A DNA stretch of 64,000 nt from Clostridium sp. AN503 (GCF_040719375.1 NZ_JBFDTP010000002.1:1736001-1800000), one strand, 5' to 3'; shown: positions 33,711 through 43,770, counted from the first letter of the stretch. Made by a program: numbers and translations. The notes: generated by a model from the sequence alone, not told the origin.

Positions 33711-33923
33711 TTAAACCGCTCCGCCTATCTGCCTGATAAATTCTGAAAATGCCATCCGCCGGAATGAGATTACTTTCCCCACAACCTCTTCCTTGGACTC
33801 TTTTACGATCAGATGCTTCCCGTTTGTCAGGAGGATGGTGGTGTCCGGATTTTCCATAATCATTTCTATCAGGTCAGAATTCAACACGAAATCCTCACCA
33901 TTTAACTTATGCAGTATGATCAC
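33711..33923 (-). CDS. flbD: FlbD/SwrD-family flagellar protein
   Basis: A 70-residue protein of the FlbD family, beginning MIILHKLNGEDFVLNSDLIE and with PDTTILLTNGKHLIVKES. The Bacillus homologue SwrD raises motor power for swarming. It lies between flgE and motA, the conserved position. Confidence 0.9.
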   Translation of the reverse strand: MIILHKLNGEDFVLNSDLIEMIMENPDTTILLTNGKHLIVKESKEEVVGKVISFRRMAFSEFIRQIGGAV

Positions 33924-33966
33924 GCCGCCGTCCTCCTGTTCTTCAAAATGCCGCCGTTACAGGCTT

Positions 33967-35625
33967 TTATCTCTTTAAGTTTACCAGCTCCTCCAGAATG
34001 GAGTCGGAAACCGTGATGATCCTGGAGTTGGCCTGGAAGCCTCTTTGTGTCACGATCATATCAGAAAACTCTGTGGAAATATCCACGTTGGACATCTCCA
34101 GGGATGAAGTCTTCAATGCGCCGGTACCGTCTTCCCCTGCTTTGCAGGCTTTGGCTTCGCCGGAGTTGGCTGTCACGGAAAAGTAAGAGCTTCCTACCTG
34201 TTCCAGGCCGTAAGGGTTCTCAAATGTTACCAGATCGATCCTTCCGATCTGGATCTTTCCCTGATCCGGATGGGTCGCCTCAATGATACCGTTCGCCAGG
34301 ATCGCGATGGACGCGCCAGCCAGGGAGATGTTGCCGCCTTCTGTTCCGTTTTCCAGGGTGAAAGTTGTACCTAGCCCCAGATCCTTGGAATCTGTAGCGG
34401 CGGTAATGGTCCCGCCTGCTACGGTATCTCCCGATGCAGTAGAGATCGATTCAAACCCCGGGTGGGACATCTCAATATATTGGCCGGCTTCTTCGCCTGC
34501 CGCCACAGGGGTCTCCTTCAGCCACACCTTGTTGGCTGATGTGCTGTTCTCATTGACCTCTCCTACAAAGGTCCGCGTAGTTCCGTCCGCGGCCGTCACG
34601 GTTGCAGTTATCTTCCACGCGGCCGGGTCTGTGGCCGAAGCTGGTATAAGCGTTGCGTTGTACTCCACAGTTCCCTCTGCCGTGAATTTGGGTTCTACAC
34701 TCATTCCGGAAGGTTTGATGCCTCCAAAAATACCGTCCTTCTTCTGCTCTGACGTAGCAAAAGTATGGGTCCCCTGCACTACGCCGAAATTAGTTCCCAA
34801 AAGCTCTGCGCCAGTCAGCGGAGTTGTAAAGACCTTGTCCGCCGGTGCTGCGGAGATGGTGAAATTACCCGCTGGATGCGGGGTTCCGTTGTTCCCTCTC
34901 GTGATCGCGCTGTTCATCTTGCTGGTGAAATCTGCCAAACTATCGAACACTGCATTTTTATTGACCCGCACCGTGATGCTTGAGGTGGAGATATCCGATG
35001 AGTTTACCACAATATCAGCTCCATCCGGCAGGTTGCTGTCAAGATAGAATTTGACAGAGACATTGGCGTCGCCTGTGGCATTCTCCGAGGTGACCGTATA
35101 CTGAATCCCGTTGATGGTCTGGGTCTTGCTGGCCGGGGAGTTGGACTGGGACGGAATGTTTAAATGGATCTTGTCTGAGGAAGGCTCTTTCCCCAGCGGA
35201 TCCCCGGAAACACCCAGCACCGTATAACCATTGGCATCCACCAGGTTTCCGCTGGCGGAATCTAAAGCCAGGTTCCCCGCTCTGGTGTAAAAGATATTGC
35301 CGTCCGGGTCCATGACCTGGAAAAAGCCCTCGCCGGTGATCGCCACATCCATGGGCCTTCCGGTGGACTGCAGGGCGGAACGCCCCATATCGATGTCTAT
35401 GCCGCCTAACTGGGCGCCGTAACCAACCTGGCTTGCGTTGATACCGCCGCTGTTATTATCGCCGCCCGTTGCGTTCTGCAGGGTCTGGTAAAACACGTCC
35501 TGGAAACGCGCGCGGCTTGATTTGAATCCATAGGTGTTTACGTTGGCAATATTATTGCCGATAACATCCAGCTTGGTCTGGTGTGCTTTCATACCAGACA
35601 CTGCGGAATATAATGATCTTAACAT
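33967..35625 (-). CDS. flgE: Flagellar hook protein FlgE
   Basis: A 552-residue hook protein. It has the N-terminal rod/hook signature DVIGNNIANVNTYGFKSSR, ITGEGFFQVMDPDGNIFYTR in the middle, and C-terminal VDISTEFSDMIVTQRGFQAN. The central 300 residues are Thr/Ser/Ala-rich variable domains. It is preceded by the TIGR02530-type gene and followed by flbD. Confidence 0.95.
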   Translation of the reverse strand: MLRSLYSAVSGMKAHQTKLDVIGNNIANVNTYGFKSSRARFQDVFYQTLQNATGGDNNSGGINASQVGYGAQLGGIDIDMGRSALQSTGRPMDVAITGEGFFQVMDPDGNIFYTRAGNLALDSASGNLVDANGYTVLGVSGDPLGKEPSSDKIHLNIPSQSNSPASKTQTINGIQYTVTSENATGDANVSVKFYLDSNLPDGADIVVNSSDISTSSITVRVNKNAVFDSLADFTSKMNSAITRGNNGTPHPAGNFTISAAPADKVFTTPLTGAELLGTNFGVVQGTHTFATSEQKKDGIFGGIKPSGMSVEPKFTAEGTVEYNATLIPASATDPAAWKITATVTAADGTTRTFVGEVNENSTSANKVWLKETPVAAGEEAGQYIEMSHPGFESISTASGDTVAGGTITAATDSKDLGLGTTFTLENGTEGGNISLAGASIAILANGIIEATHPDQGKIQIGRIDLVTFENPYGLEQVGSSYFSVTANSGEAKACKAGEDGTGALKTSSLEMSNVDISTEFSDMIVTQRGFQANSRIITVSDSILEELVNLKR

Positions 35626-35692
35626 ATTTTCTCCTTTTTACCGTCTTACCCGTCCGTCGTTCGGGGTAAGGATAGCCTCCAAAAAGGACCGG

Positions 35693-36088
35693 CTATATCA
35701 TAACGGTTCCATCAATATTGGTGAACACGGCGCCTTTTAAGCCGTCTTCATGAACTACAGTGACTACTTTGTTGTTTTTGATATTTACAACAAACGCGGT
35801 GGAATCCAACAGGATCAAAGGCTCCTTCAGCCCTTTTTCCTCCGCCAGCTTCACGCCCTCGTTCAGGCGCTCAAGACTCCCTGAGGACACGTCCACGCCA
35901 CGTTCCATCACACGCGCCATGGCATGTTTTGAGAAACTCACCTGGCTTTCTTCTTTTAGCTTCTGCTCTAAGAGTTCCTGAAAGCAGCCGTCCTTCTTCT
36001 CTGCCTTTCCGTCGGTCTTCCGGGGCTGAATGGGAGTTCCCGTACTGATCGGTGTACGAAGCAGTTTATTGTATATCATGGAATCCAT
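35693..36088 (-). CDS. Flagellar operon protein of the TIGR02530 family
   Basis: A 131-residue protein found between flgD and flgE in many Firmicutes. The core VSFSKHAMARVMERGVDVSS and LILLDSTAFVVNIKNNKVVT are conserved. The biochemical role is unknown; the position suggests hook assembly. No membrane segment is visible. Confidence 0.88.
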   Translation of the reverse strand: MDSMIYNKLLRTPISTGTPIQPRKTDGKAEKKDGCFQELLEQKLKEESQVSFSKHAMARVMERGVDVSSGSLERLNEGVKLAEEKGLKEPLILLDSTAFVVNIKNNKVVTVVHEDGLKGAVFTNIDGTVMI

Positions 36089-36118
36089 CCGTTTTCCTCC
36101 TTTCTGCCATATTAGCTG

Positions 36119-36715
36119 CTAAGCATCGCCTCCATCGCCGCTTCCGCCGGTATCTCCTCCCGGGGGCTTGTCTCCGGGGCCTTCGCCGCCGCTGTTGTCG
36201 TTATTCCCAGCCGATGCTGCCTTGACTTCCATGATCTCATCTGTAGTGTAAGGTTCTCCATTTACATAGACCACGTATTTCCCGTCCAGCAGGGAAATCT
36301 TGTCGACCATTCCTTCTGTCTTCTTTAATTCGCCTGATACGGTGAACTTGGCAGCCGTTACTGTTTTTCCCACCAATGAAGTCACATAGGTGGTCTTGGC
36401 ATTGTACGCCATCTCCTCCATCTGCTGCATGGTGGATATCTGAGCCAGTTGGGTCACATATTGGGTATCGTCCACAGGATTCATGAAATCCTGGTTTTTC
36501 AGCTGCGCCACCATCAGGGTCAGAAAATCATTCATGGTTACCATCTTGTCAGACGCATCTCCGTAGACTGCATCGATGTTGTTTCCTGTTTTTGAATCTT
36601 CCTCAGTCTTTTCAGGGGAACTGTCTCTTGCCTTCGGTCCCGGCTGGGACGAGGTGGTTGTTCCGTTAGACAGATAGTTGGTATATCCTCCATATCCTGT
36701 TATATCACCTGGCAT
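36119..36715 (-). CDS. flgD: Hook capping/scaffold protein FlgD
   Basis: A 198-residue scaffold that supports hook polymerisation and is not in the final structure. The core VTMNDFLTLMVAQLKNQDF then MNPVDDTQYVTQLAQIST is diagnostic. ATG 36715 (MPGDITGYGG) is chosen behind AAAGGAG; the longer frame overlaps fliK. The C-terminus is a Gly/Asp/Pro-rich tail of about 25 residues, likely disordered. Confidence 0.93.
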   Translation of the reverse strand: MPGDITGYGGYTNYLSNGTTTSSQPGPKARDSSPEKTEEDSKTGNNIDAVYGDASDKMVTMNDFLTLMVAQLKNQDFMNPVDDTQYVTQLAQISTMQQMEEMAYNAKTTYVTSLVGKTVTAAKFTVSGELKKTEGMVDKISLLDGKYVVYVNGEPYTTDEIMEVKAASAGNNDNSGGEGPGDKPPGGDTGGSGDGGDA

Positions 36716-36743
36716 ATCTCTCCTTTCTCCGGCTGTGAACCCG

Positions 36744-38087
36744 TCAGATGTAAGCATAAAGCCTGCCGACAGCGCTTTCCGCCATCATCTGTTCTGCCAC
36801 TGCCAGTATCTGATCTTCTTCCTGTACCGCCGCCCGGCCTCTTCTACCACTGCTCCCGGCCTGGTGCCGGTTCTCCTGCTCCTGCATCTGCTGCCCGTAT
36901 TCCAGGAAATTCATGGCTGCCTGGCTGTCGTGGTATACTTCGCCAACCTCCGCATGAAGGGGCTCCAGCATTTCCTTCAAGTCTGCCATCTGGCTGGTGA
37001 TCAGCTTCTGCGTATCACTGTTTGAGACTCCGATATTGACCGTAACCTTGCCGTCGCTGTTTGCGAGCCGGATCACAATATCCCCCAGCCCTTCCGGTTT
37101 TAAATGTACGGTCAGCTCCTGTCTGCTCTTTAATGCCTGCTGAAGGCCTGTCTGGATCTGGTCCAGTACCGGAGTGCTTTCCAAAGACTCTCCGGAGCCT
37201 GACGGTACTTTGAACCTGCCGTTTAAATTGGATGCGGTAAAACGTCCTATCACATCCACGCCGTTTGCACTGGCATTCCGTCTCAATTCTTCAAGCCCCT
37301 GTTCAGGACCTGTTTCCTGTTCCTGGCTGCTGTCTTTGGCCGCTTCTCTCCCGGAGTGCACCATAGACCGCATAAATTCCGACTGTTCTTTCAATAGCCC
37401 GGGGTAATCCGAATCCATACCTGCGCCTGACGTTTCTTCCTGCATCGCGGTTCTGGCATCTGCCTTAAGCTCTGTGGGCCTAAATGCAAAACTGCCTGTC
37501 CGGCTGACATCTTCCTTACCCTGGAGCATTTCAGATGCCGTTCCATCAGCCTCAAGTCCTGCTGTGGACAGGAGTGCTTCTTCTCCGTTTTCGGCTGCCG
37601 GGACGTTCTGATCCTGAAGGACATAAAACAGATCCGTCATGCCAGATTGTCCTGCATCCGGCAGGGAAGCCGCCTGCAATGATCCTAAAGCCGTTTCCTC
37701 CTGCAAAATCCCGTCCGCATATCCTGCGGTTTCTTCCGCTTCCGGCGGGAGCATCTCCATCCCGTTTAGCATCAGCATCGCCAGAACCGGATCTGAAGTC
37801 TGATCCTTTTCTTTCTGAGGCTTCTCCTGGACTGCCTGCCCGGCTTCCTTCTCCGGCATCGTACTAATCTCCTCTGACGCCCTGTCGGAAATATCCTTCG
37901 TCTGCTGTCCACCGGCACTCACTTCTGTTCTTTTCTCTTTGGGAGGCTCCGGTTTCTTTCTGTCAGCCACCGTTTTCTGAAAAACCTCCAGGAAACTGTT
38001 TTCTGTCTTTCCGGCGCTCCTGCTTCCGGCGCCCGCTGCTTCTGTGCTCCGAAATCCAGGGGCATCCGTATTCATCACTGCTCTCAT
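36744..38087 (-). CDS. fliK: Hook-length control protein FliK
   Basis: A 447-residue protein, mostly a low-complexity Glu/Ala/Ser-rich N-terminal ruler region, with a conserved C-terminal domain (about 300-400). That domain has ELTVHLKPEGLGDIVIRL, the FliK signature that contacts FlhB to switch substrate class. It lies between fliJ and flgD as expected. Confidence 0.9.
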   Translation of the reverse strand: MRAVMNTDAPGFRSTEAAGAGSRSAGKTENSFLEVFQKTVADRKKPEPPKEKRTEVSAGGQQTKDISDRASEEISTMPEKEAGQAVQEKPQKEKDQTSDPVLAMLMLNGMEMLPPEAEETAGYADGILQEETALGSLQAASLPDAGQSGMTDLFYVLQDQNVPAAENGEEALLSTAGLEADGTASEMLQGKEDVSRTGSFAFRPTELKADARTAMQEETSGAGMDSDYPGLLKEQSEFMRSMVHSGREAAKDSSQEQETGPEQGLEELRRNASANGVDVIGRFTASNLNGRFKVPSGSGESLESTPVLDQIQTGLQQALKSRQELTVHLKPEGLGDIVIRLANSDGKVTVNIGVSNSDTQKLITSQMADLKEMLEPLHAEVGEVYHDSQAAMNFLEYGQQMQEQENRHQAGSSGRRGRAAVQEEDQILAVAEQMMAESAVGRLYAYI

Positions 38088-38118
38088 CTTTTCTCACCAC
38101 CTTTCTTTTCTGACATAT

Positions 38119-38571
38119 TTATATGGAATCGCAGTTCCTCACAAAGGCTTCCGCAACATGTTCTGCTATGATCTCCTGCTGCTCCTTTGCTTCGTTCCTG
38201 CGGTATTCCTGCAATTGGTTTTCCTTCAGTTTTTCCAGTTTCTTGACTTCCTGGGATGCAGCCAGCACCACCTGGCGCTGCCGCTCGATCTTCCCGGCAA
38301 TAGCGGACAAATCGTCCTCCAGGGCCTCCAGCTGCTTTCTGCCGCTATCCAGCACCATATAACACGCTTTTAATGCGAACACTGTGGTCCCCGCCGCTTC
38401 CTTCTGGTCCATATCGGCACGGGTCCTCGCATTCTCAAGCTTCAGCTCTTCCTTCCGGGCTTCCAGGCGGTCCCGTTCTGCAGTCAGACGTCCCATGATC
38501 CCCTGCTCTTTGTCCAGGTTCTGGATCTGATAAGACAGCATACGCTCCAGGGAAAATGAAAATTTTTTCAT
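38119..38571 (-). CDS. fliJ: Flagellar export protein FliJ
   Basis: A 150-residue, entirely coiled-coil protein that couples the FliI ATPase to FlhA. It begins MKKFSFSLERMLSYQIQ, close to the family start, and has the heptad-rich body expected. It follows fliI by 11 bp. Confidence 0.88.
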   Translation of the reverse strand: MKKFSFSLERMLSYQIQNLDKEQGIMGRLTAERDRLEARKEELKLENARTRADMDQKEAAGTTVFALKACYMVLDSGRKQLEALEDDLSAIAGKIERQRQVVLAASQEVKKLEKLKENQLQEYRRNEAKEQQEIIAEHVAEAFVRNCDSI

Positions 38572-38582
38572 GGTTCTTCACC

Positions 38583-39887
38583 CTATTCCGTCAATTTTAT
38601 CATCTGGATCACCGTTTCATCCAGGGAAAAGCTCTCATCTGTCTTCTGCTGAAGGAACTCGTAGATCCGGTCGATCCGCTTCAGAGCCTCATCCAGTTCC
38701 CGGTTGGTCCCTTTTTTGTAGGCTCCGATGGAGACCAGATCGATATTGTTCTCGTATACAGAGAGCAGCTTCCGGATCGCTCCGGCGGCCTCTTTGTGCT
38801 CCGGCGCAGCGATCTCACTCATAAGACGGCTGATGCTTGCCAGAACATCTATGGCAGGATACCGGTTCTTCATCGCCACTTTCCGGGACAGCATGATGTG
38901 TCCGTCGATGATCCCCCGGACCGTATCGGACACCGGTTCGTTGGCGTCGTCCCCTTCTACTAATACTGTGTATATGCCGGTAATAGAACCGGTCTCAAAA
39001 TTACCGGAACGCTCCAAAAGCTTGGGAAGCTCCGAATATATGGAGGGCGTATAACCTCTGGCGACAGGAGGCTCGCCTATGCTTAAGCCGATCTCCCTCT
39101 GCGCCATGGCGAACCGGGTGAGGGAATCCATCATCAACAGCACATCTTTTCCCTGATCTTTAAAATATTCCGCTATGGTGGTCGCCGTCATGGTGCACTT
39201 GGCGCGCATCATCGCCGACTGGCTTGAAGTCGCCACGACCAGGACAGAGCGTTTTAACCCCTCTTCGCCCAAATCTCTGTTTATGAATTCCATGACCTCA
39301 CGGCTTCGCTCTCCCACAAGCGCGATCACGTTGACGTCCGCTTTTACATTCTTGGCGATCATGCCCATGAGTGTGCTCTTGCCGACGCCGCTTCCCGCAA
39401 AGATCCCCATTCTCTGGCCTTTTCCAATGGTCAGAAGGCCGTCTATGGCCTTGACTCCCATCTGGATGGGCGTATCGATCCTGGGGCGGTCCATGGGGTT
39501 GGATCTGCCGCCGGTAATCGGATAATAGGTCGTGCCGGTCAGCTCGCCTTTCCCATCCATCGGTATGCCCAGGGCATCAACCGTCCTGCCGATCAGCTGC
39601 TCCGAAACAGGTATCATCAGCCGCTCTCCCGTATTGCGGACGGCGCTTCCATAACCGATCCCCTCGATCTCTTCGTAAGGCATCAGCAGGACCCTGTTTT
39701 CCCGGAAGCCCACAACCTCCGCACAGACAGGAGGCCCGCCGCCCGGGACATCGATCATACATACATCTCCGATCCTGCAGGATGGCCCCATAGCCTCAAC
39801 GGTGGTCCCGACGATCTTGTCTATCTTACCCAGATAGGTATAAAGGTCACTTCCCTGCAGCGCCTGCTTAAGCTGTTCCAGTTCCAT
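38583..39887 (-). CDS. fliI: Flagellum-specific ATPase FliI
   Basis: A 434-residue F1-type ATPase. Walker A GSGVGKST is at residues 165-172 and Walker B VLLMMDSLTRFAMAQREIGL is intact. It powers type III export together with FliH and FliJ. It is 13 bp after fliH. Confidence 0.96.
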   Translation of the reverse strand: MELEQLKQALQGSDLYTYLGKIDKIVGTTVEAMGPSCRIGDVCMIDVPGGGPPVCAEVVGFRENRVLLMPYEEIEGIGYGSAVRNTGERLMIPVSEQLIGRTVDALGIPMDGKGELTGTTYYPITGGRSNPMDRPRIDTPIQMGVKAIDGLLTIGKGQRMGIFAGSGVGKSTLMGMIAKNVKADVNVIALVGERSREVMEFINRDLGEEGLKRSVLVVATSSQSAMMRAKCTMTATTIAEYFKDQGKDVLLMMDSLTRFAMAQREIGLSIGEPPVARGYTPSIYSELPKLLERSGNFETGSITGIYTVLVEGDDANEPVSDTVRGIIDGHIMLSRKVAMKNRYPAIDVLASISRLMSEIAAPEHKEAAGAIRKLLSVYENNIDLVSIGAYKKGTNRELDEALKRIDRIYEFLQQKTDESFSLDETVIQMIKLTE

Positions 39888-39900
39888 ATCAGTTACCGTC

Positions 39901-40683
39901 TTATGTCTGCCTGTCCAATGCTGCCAGCTGTGCTTTTAAATTCTCCAGCTGAACGAACACGGAAGCGTCCACAATCCCTTCTTCTGTCTCAATCTGGACA
40001 TATCCCGGAGGCTGGTCCTCCGTCTTGATCCGCAAAAACCCGTCATTTTTCTCACGGAGTGGTTCCAGTTTTTTCTCCAGGGCCTCCACAAGTTCCAAAG
40101 AACGGTCCGAAAGATGGACCACAATATTCCGTTTGTCCCGCTCCGAAAGTACAGCCCGCTCTACCAGCTCTGCAATAGCTGCGTCATCTTCCTTCAGCGC
40201 CTTACACAGGATCTTTTCAGCGATCTTTAGAGAAATTCCGGCCAGCTGTTCCTGCAGCTCTCTGGCCTGCTGCCCCATCTGCTCTTCTATATCCTTTACA
40301 CAGCTTCGGATGTCAGACAGCTGGCTGGCGATCTCTGTGCCGGCCTCAGCAATCCCGGCCTCATAGCCCTCTTTCCTGGCTTCTTCCTTGATGTGCTCCG
40401 CCTGCTTCGCCGCAGTGTTGACGATCTTATCGCGCTGGGCGTATGCGTCCTCCAAAATCGCGGCGGCAGACTGTTCCGCCTGGCTCCTGGCTCGTTCCAG
40501 GATCCTCCGCTTTGCCTCTGAGATCAGCGCATATCCCCGCTCAGCCTCTTCTTCCCCCGGCGGATGCTTCAGTCCGTCAGGGTCCGGGACCAATGGTACT
40601 TCATCGGTCTTCTGGTATACCTTCACCTTCAGGCTCCCGGTCACCGTCTGGTCAGATTTTAATATCCTAGACAATGATTTCAT
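39901..40683 (-). CDS. fliH: Flagellar assembly protein FliH
   Basis: About 260 residues, the regulator of FliI. A long coiled coil (about 60-155, with repeated Ala/Glu/Lys) precedes the C-terminal domain containing ISLKIAEKILCKAL and IVVHLSDRSLELVEALE. The start at 40683 has AAGGA 8 nt upstream; an ATG three codons earlier is possible. Either overlaps the end of fliG by 17-26 bp. Confidence 0.9.
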   Translation of the reverse strand: MKSLSRILKSDQTVTGSLKVKVYQKTDEVPLVPDPDGLKHPPGEEEAERGYALISEAKRRILERARSQAEQSAAAILEDAYAQRDKIVNTAAKQAEHIKEEARKEGYEAGIAEAGTEIASQLSDIRSCVKDIEEQMGQQARELQEQLAGISLKIAEKILCKALKEDDAAIAELVERAVLSERDKRNIVVHLSDRSLELVEALEKKLEPLREKNDGFLRIKTEDQPPGYVQIETEEGIVDASVFVQLENLKAQLAALDRQT

Positions 40684-41674
40684 CCTTTCCATCCTTGGAG
40701 ATCACAATCTCGCCTTCTTCCTCCAGACGCCGGATCACAGCCACGATCCGCTGCTGTGCGTCCTCCACATCACTCATGCGGATATTGTGCAGATATTCGA
40801 TATCGCTCTGAATGGACTCCCTCATACGGCTTGACATATTAGAGAAGATCGCTCCGGCCACATCCTTATTGGCAACTTTGAGCGCAACGGCAAGATCCCT
40901 GGAATCGCATTCCCGCAAAAACCGCTGAATGGAAAGCGGGTCCAGAAAAGCAATGTCTTCAAATACAAACATCAGTTTGCGCACATCCTCCGCCAGCTGC
41001 GGGTTCTTCATATTCAATTCGTCGAAGATATCCCGCTCTGTACTCCGGTCTACATGGTTCATGACATCTGCGATATAATTCAGTCCGCCTACCTCCATAG
41101 TCTCCTCTGAAGATGAGGCTCCGATCTTCTTTTCCAGCACATCTTCCACGATCTTGATCGCCATCGGGAGCGCCCGGTCCATATTGGCGATCCGCTCCAC
41201 CACATCCACTCTTGTGTCGTGAGGCAGGTTTGCAATGATCTTGGACGCCTGCTCCGGCGTTGCATAGGACAGGATCAGGGCCAGGGTCTGGGGATGCTCA
41301 TTCTGGATCGCAGTCATAAGGGTTTTATAATCCACTTTCCGGATAAAATTAAATGCCTTTGTCTTCAGCGCCTTTGAAACCCGGTCCATCAGGTTCTTGG
41401 CCTGCTGCTGGCCGAATGCTTTTTCCAGCACCTCTCTGGCGTAGTCTTTTCCGCCCTCTGTAATGACCTTTTCCGTCACACAGCAGCTGTAAAAATCGCT
41501 GGCGATATCCTTCAGCTCATCGTCCGACAGCCTCGGGAGCCTGGTAATCTCCACAGAAAGCTGTTCCACCTCATTCTCCGTCAGGTATTTAAATACCTGT
41601 GACGCCCGTTCTGTGCCGAGGATCGATATAACGGCTGCTGCTTTCTGAGCCGGTCTTCTTTCTTCCGCTGCCAT
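40667..41674 (-). CDS. fliG: Flagellar motor switch protein FliG
   Basis: A 335-residue C-ring protein. It has the FliF-binding N-terminal domain, the middle EHPQTLALILSYATPEQASK segment and the torque-generating C-terminal domain with DPLSIQRFLRECDSRDLAVA and conserved charged helix residues. It starts one base after the fliF stop. Confidence 0.96.
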   Translation of the reverse strand: MAAEERRPAQKAAAVISILGTERASQVFKYLTENEVEQLSVEITRLPRLSDDELKDIASDFYSCCVTEKVITEGGKDYAREVLEKAFGQQQAKNLMDRVSKALKTKAFNFIRKVDYKTLMTAIQNEHPQTLALILSYATPEQASKIIANLPHDTRVDVVERIANMDRALPMAIKIVEDVLEKKIGASSSEETMEVGGLNYIADVMNHVDRSTERDIFDELNMKNPQLAEDVRKLMFVFEDIAFLDPLSIQRFLRECDSRDLAVALKVANKDVAGAIFSNMSSRMRESIQSDIEYLHNIRMSDVEDAQQRIVAVIRRLEEEGEIVISKDGKDEIIV

Positions 41675-43294
41675 TTACTTTTTATCCTCCTTCAGCCATG
41701 AACTGATCATGGATGCAATAATCTCCGGATTCATATCGGCAAAGGACTTGACCTGGTTGATCGGATTGCCGTCATTCACCTTTGGAACGGTGTTTACTGC
41801 TGTCCGGACCGCGTCCGCCTCTGCTCGTGCAGCAAGGCTGTCCTCTTCCTGAGCTTCTTCTTCCTCGAAGCTTCCGAACACCTCTTCATCCTCGATCTGG
41901 TGCTTTTTCTTTCTGCGCCCGAAGAGCACCGCCAGAAGCAGCAGGAAAAGAACCGCACCCGCAACTGCACCTGCGATGACCAGTTTCATGTCAATACCTG
42001 TTGTCACCGGTCCCTGCACCGGGACGGACGGTACAGGCGTCTCAGCCTTTTTCTCGGTTTCCGTCTGCTGGAAGCTGGAGACTACAATATCCTCCGGCGG
42101 AATATTGGCAGCCTTGGATGCCGCATCGATCAACTGCTGTTTCTTCGATTCCGTCAGGTTATCATCGTTTACCGTGATGGCCACGGTTGCCTTCTGAAGC
42201 TTCACATTATCCCGTTCAATCTGCTTTTTTATGTATCCGACCAGATAATCCACGTCGCGGTAATACTCCCCGCTGCCCGTGTTGCCGCCGCCTGCGCCCG
42301 CTGCGCCGTAGGTGGGGATATCTGTATTGTTCTCTTCTCCAGCGATGCCTCCGGCCCCGGTGCCTCCGCCGCCGTTACTGCTGCCTTCCCGGTACCGGTC
42401 CACAACCCCCTGGCCATTTTCCTGAGGTTCATACTGCAGATCTTCCGTGATCATCCTGTCATAGTCGATGACAACGGTTGCAGATACCCGCATCTGGCTT
42501 GGTCCATATGCCAGCGCCAGAACATTTTTGATCTTGCTTTCCAGCTTTTCTTCCACCCGGGACTCAAAGTCCAGGCGGTTGAGGCCCGCACCTGCGCCTC
42601 CCACATCATCGGAAACCATCTCCACCATGGTCTCTGCGTTTACCACCGTCACATTTTCCGGAAGCAGCCTGGGAACACTGTCTGCGATCAGGTTTTTGAT
42701 CGCCGCCACCTTCTGCGGCGACAGCTCATAGGACGGCATCATCGTCAGGGACACTGCGCCTGTGCTGTCAGAGGTCTCCGCATCCCATACATAGCTGCTC
42801 TCATCAGACACATTCAGGGTGACGATCGCATTCTTGACTCCCGTCATATCCTTCAGAGTCCGCTCGATCCGGTCCTGCAGGTTTAAGAGCAGGTACTGGC
42901 GCTTTTCAAACTCCGTCGTGGTAAATCCCATATTATCCGAAAAAATATCAAAAGGAAGTGCCGTTTTCGGATAGCCCAGCTGGGTCATGTCGATCATAAT
43001 ATCGCCAAGCCTGGTCTCCGGAACCGTCACTTCTCCCTCTGAATTTCTTCTCGCCGGCACGCCCCTGCTGCTGAGCACCGCCATGATCTCACTGTTTTCT
43101 TCCCTGGAGATTCCAGGGTACAGAGTGACATACTCTCCACTCCTGTCCATATTGAGAAAGACTGCCGCTGCGACTGCCACGATCACTGCAAGTAAGGCTC
43201 CGCCCGCTACGGCTTTCTTTTTTTTACTTCCCAAAAGGCGGCTGGCGCCTTCACTGCTGCCAACCGCTGATTTTATCTTATCCCCCACACTCAT
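41675..43294 (-). CDS. fliF: Flagellar MS-ring protein FliF
   Basis: A 539-residue membrane ring protein. It has two membrane helices (about 28-48 and about 435-455) flanking the periplasmic-type ring-building domains, with YVTLYPGISREENSEIMAVL, and a C-terminal FliG-binding acidic tail. A Gly-rich insert (about 305-345) precedes the second half. It follows fliE by 38 bp. Confidence 0.95.
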   Translation of the reverse strand: MSVGDKIKSAVGSSEGASRLLGSKKKKAVAGGALLAVIVAVAAAVFLNMDRSGEYVTLYPGISREENSEIMAVLSSRGVPARRNSEGEVTVPETRLGDIMIDMTQLGYPKTALPFDIFSDNMGFTTTEFEKRQYLLLNLQDRIERTLKDMTGVKNAIVTLNVSDESSYVWDAETSDSTGAVSLTMMPSYELSPQKVAAIKNLIADSVPRLLPENVTVVNAETMVEMVSDDVGGAGAGLNRLDFESRVEEKLESKIKNVLALAYGPSQMRVSATVVIDYDRMITEDLQYEPQENGQGVVDRYREGSSNGGGGTGAGGIAGEENNTDIPTYGAAGAGGGNTGSGEYYRDVDYLVGYIKKQIERDNVKLQKATVAITVNDDNLTESKKQQLIDAASKAANIPPEDIVVSSFQQTETEKKAETPVPSVPVQGPVTTGIDMKLVIAGAVAGAVLFLLLLAVLFGRRKKKHQIEDEEVFGSFEEEEAQEEDSLAARAEADAVRTAVNTVPKVNDGNPINQVKSFADMNPEIIASMISSWLKEDKK

Positions 43295-43332
43295 GCTTCC
43301 ACCAACACTATCTTCTGATTTTTATGATATTC

Positions 43333-43641
43333 TTATATCTGCATTCCCATGATCTGGTTGTAGGCACTGACTGCCTTACTTGCCAGCTGGGTCGTAAATT
43401 CGATCGCTGCCGCCGACTGCTCCGCCTGGATCAGCGCAGTATGTAAGTTGTCCACCTCGCCGGCAGCCAGCTTTATATCCATCTCCCGGGTCTTCTGGAC
43501 CGCCTGGTCCGCATCCCGGATAGCGTCTTTTAATATGGACTGAAAGCCAGTCCTGGGAGACGCGCCTGTTCCGGCCCCGGCGCTCTGCATCTCTTTCAGG
43601 GAAACGGGGCCTTCCATCCTTGTGATCGGTACAATAAACAT
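43333..43641 (-). CDS. fliE: Flagellar hook-basal body protein FliE
   Basis: A 102-residue rod-adaptor protein. ATG 43641 (MFIVPITRM) follows GGAG by 6-7 nt and agrees with family length; the open frame extends 24 codons further but runs through the promoter. Core motifs are GFQSILKDAIRDADQAVQ and the C-terminal FTTQLASKAVSAYNQIMGMQ. First gene of the early operon; flgB and flgC, its usual neighbours, are elsewhere. Confidence 0.93.
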   Translation of the reverse strand: MFIVPITRMEGPVSLKEMQSAGAGTGASPRTGFQSILKDAIRDADQAVQKTREMDIKLAAGEVDNLHTALIQAEQSAAAIEFTTQLASKAVSAYNQIMGMQI

Positions 43642-43684
43642 ATTTTTCTCCACTTTTTCCGTTTTTTGTAACTCACTTAAGACA

Positions 43685-43713
43685 AGTATAGCTTTAACAG
43701 GCAATAACGTCAA
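43685..43713 (-). promoter_or_regulatory. Sigma-A promoter of the early flagellar operon
   Basis: Minus strand TTGACG (43708-43713), a 17-nt spacer and TATACT (43685-43690), near consensus. It lies about 45 bp before the fliE start and has no gene of its own to serve other than the 21-kb fliE operon, which runs to the terminator at 22.3 kb without obvious interruption. Confidence 0.85.
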
Positions 43714-43770
43714 CTCAATTCTTAAGATTTTTGTCGATTTCCAATATTTACCGTAAACATTTTGTAATTA

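Noticed and set aside
41900..42886. 328-codon plus-strand open frame antisense to fliF
   Set aside because: It mirrors the codons of fliF, has His/Arg/Cys-rich composition, no ribosome site and no family motif.
43642..43713. 24-codon N-terminal extension of FliE
   Set aside because: It runs through the -10 and -35 boxes of the operon promoter and is not present in the family.
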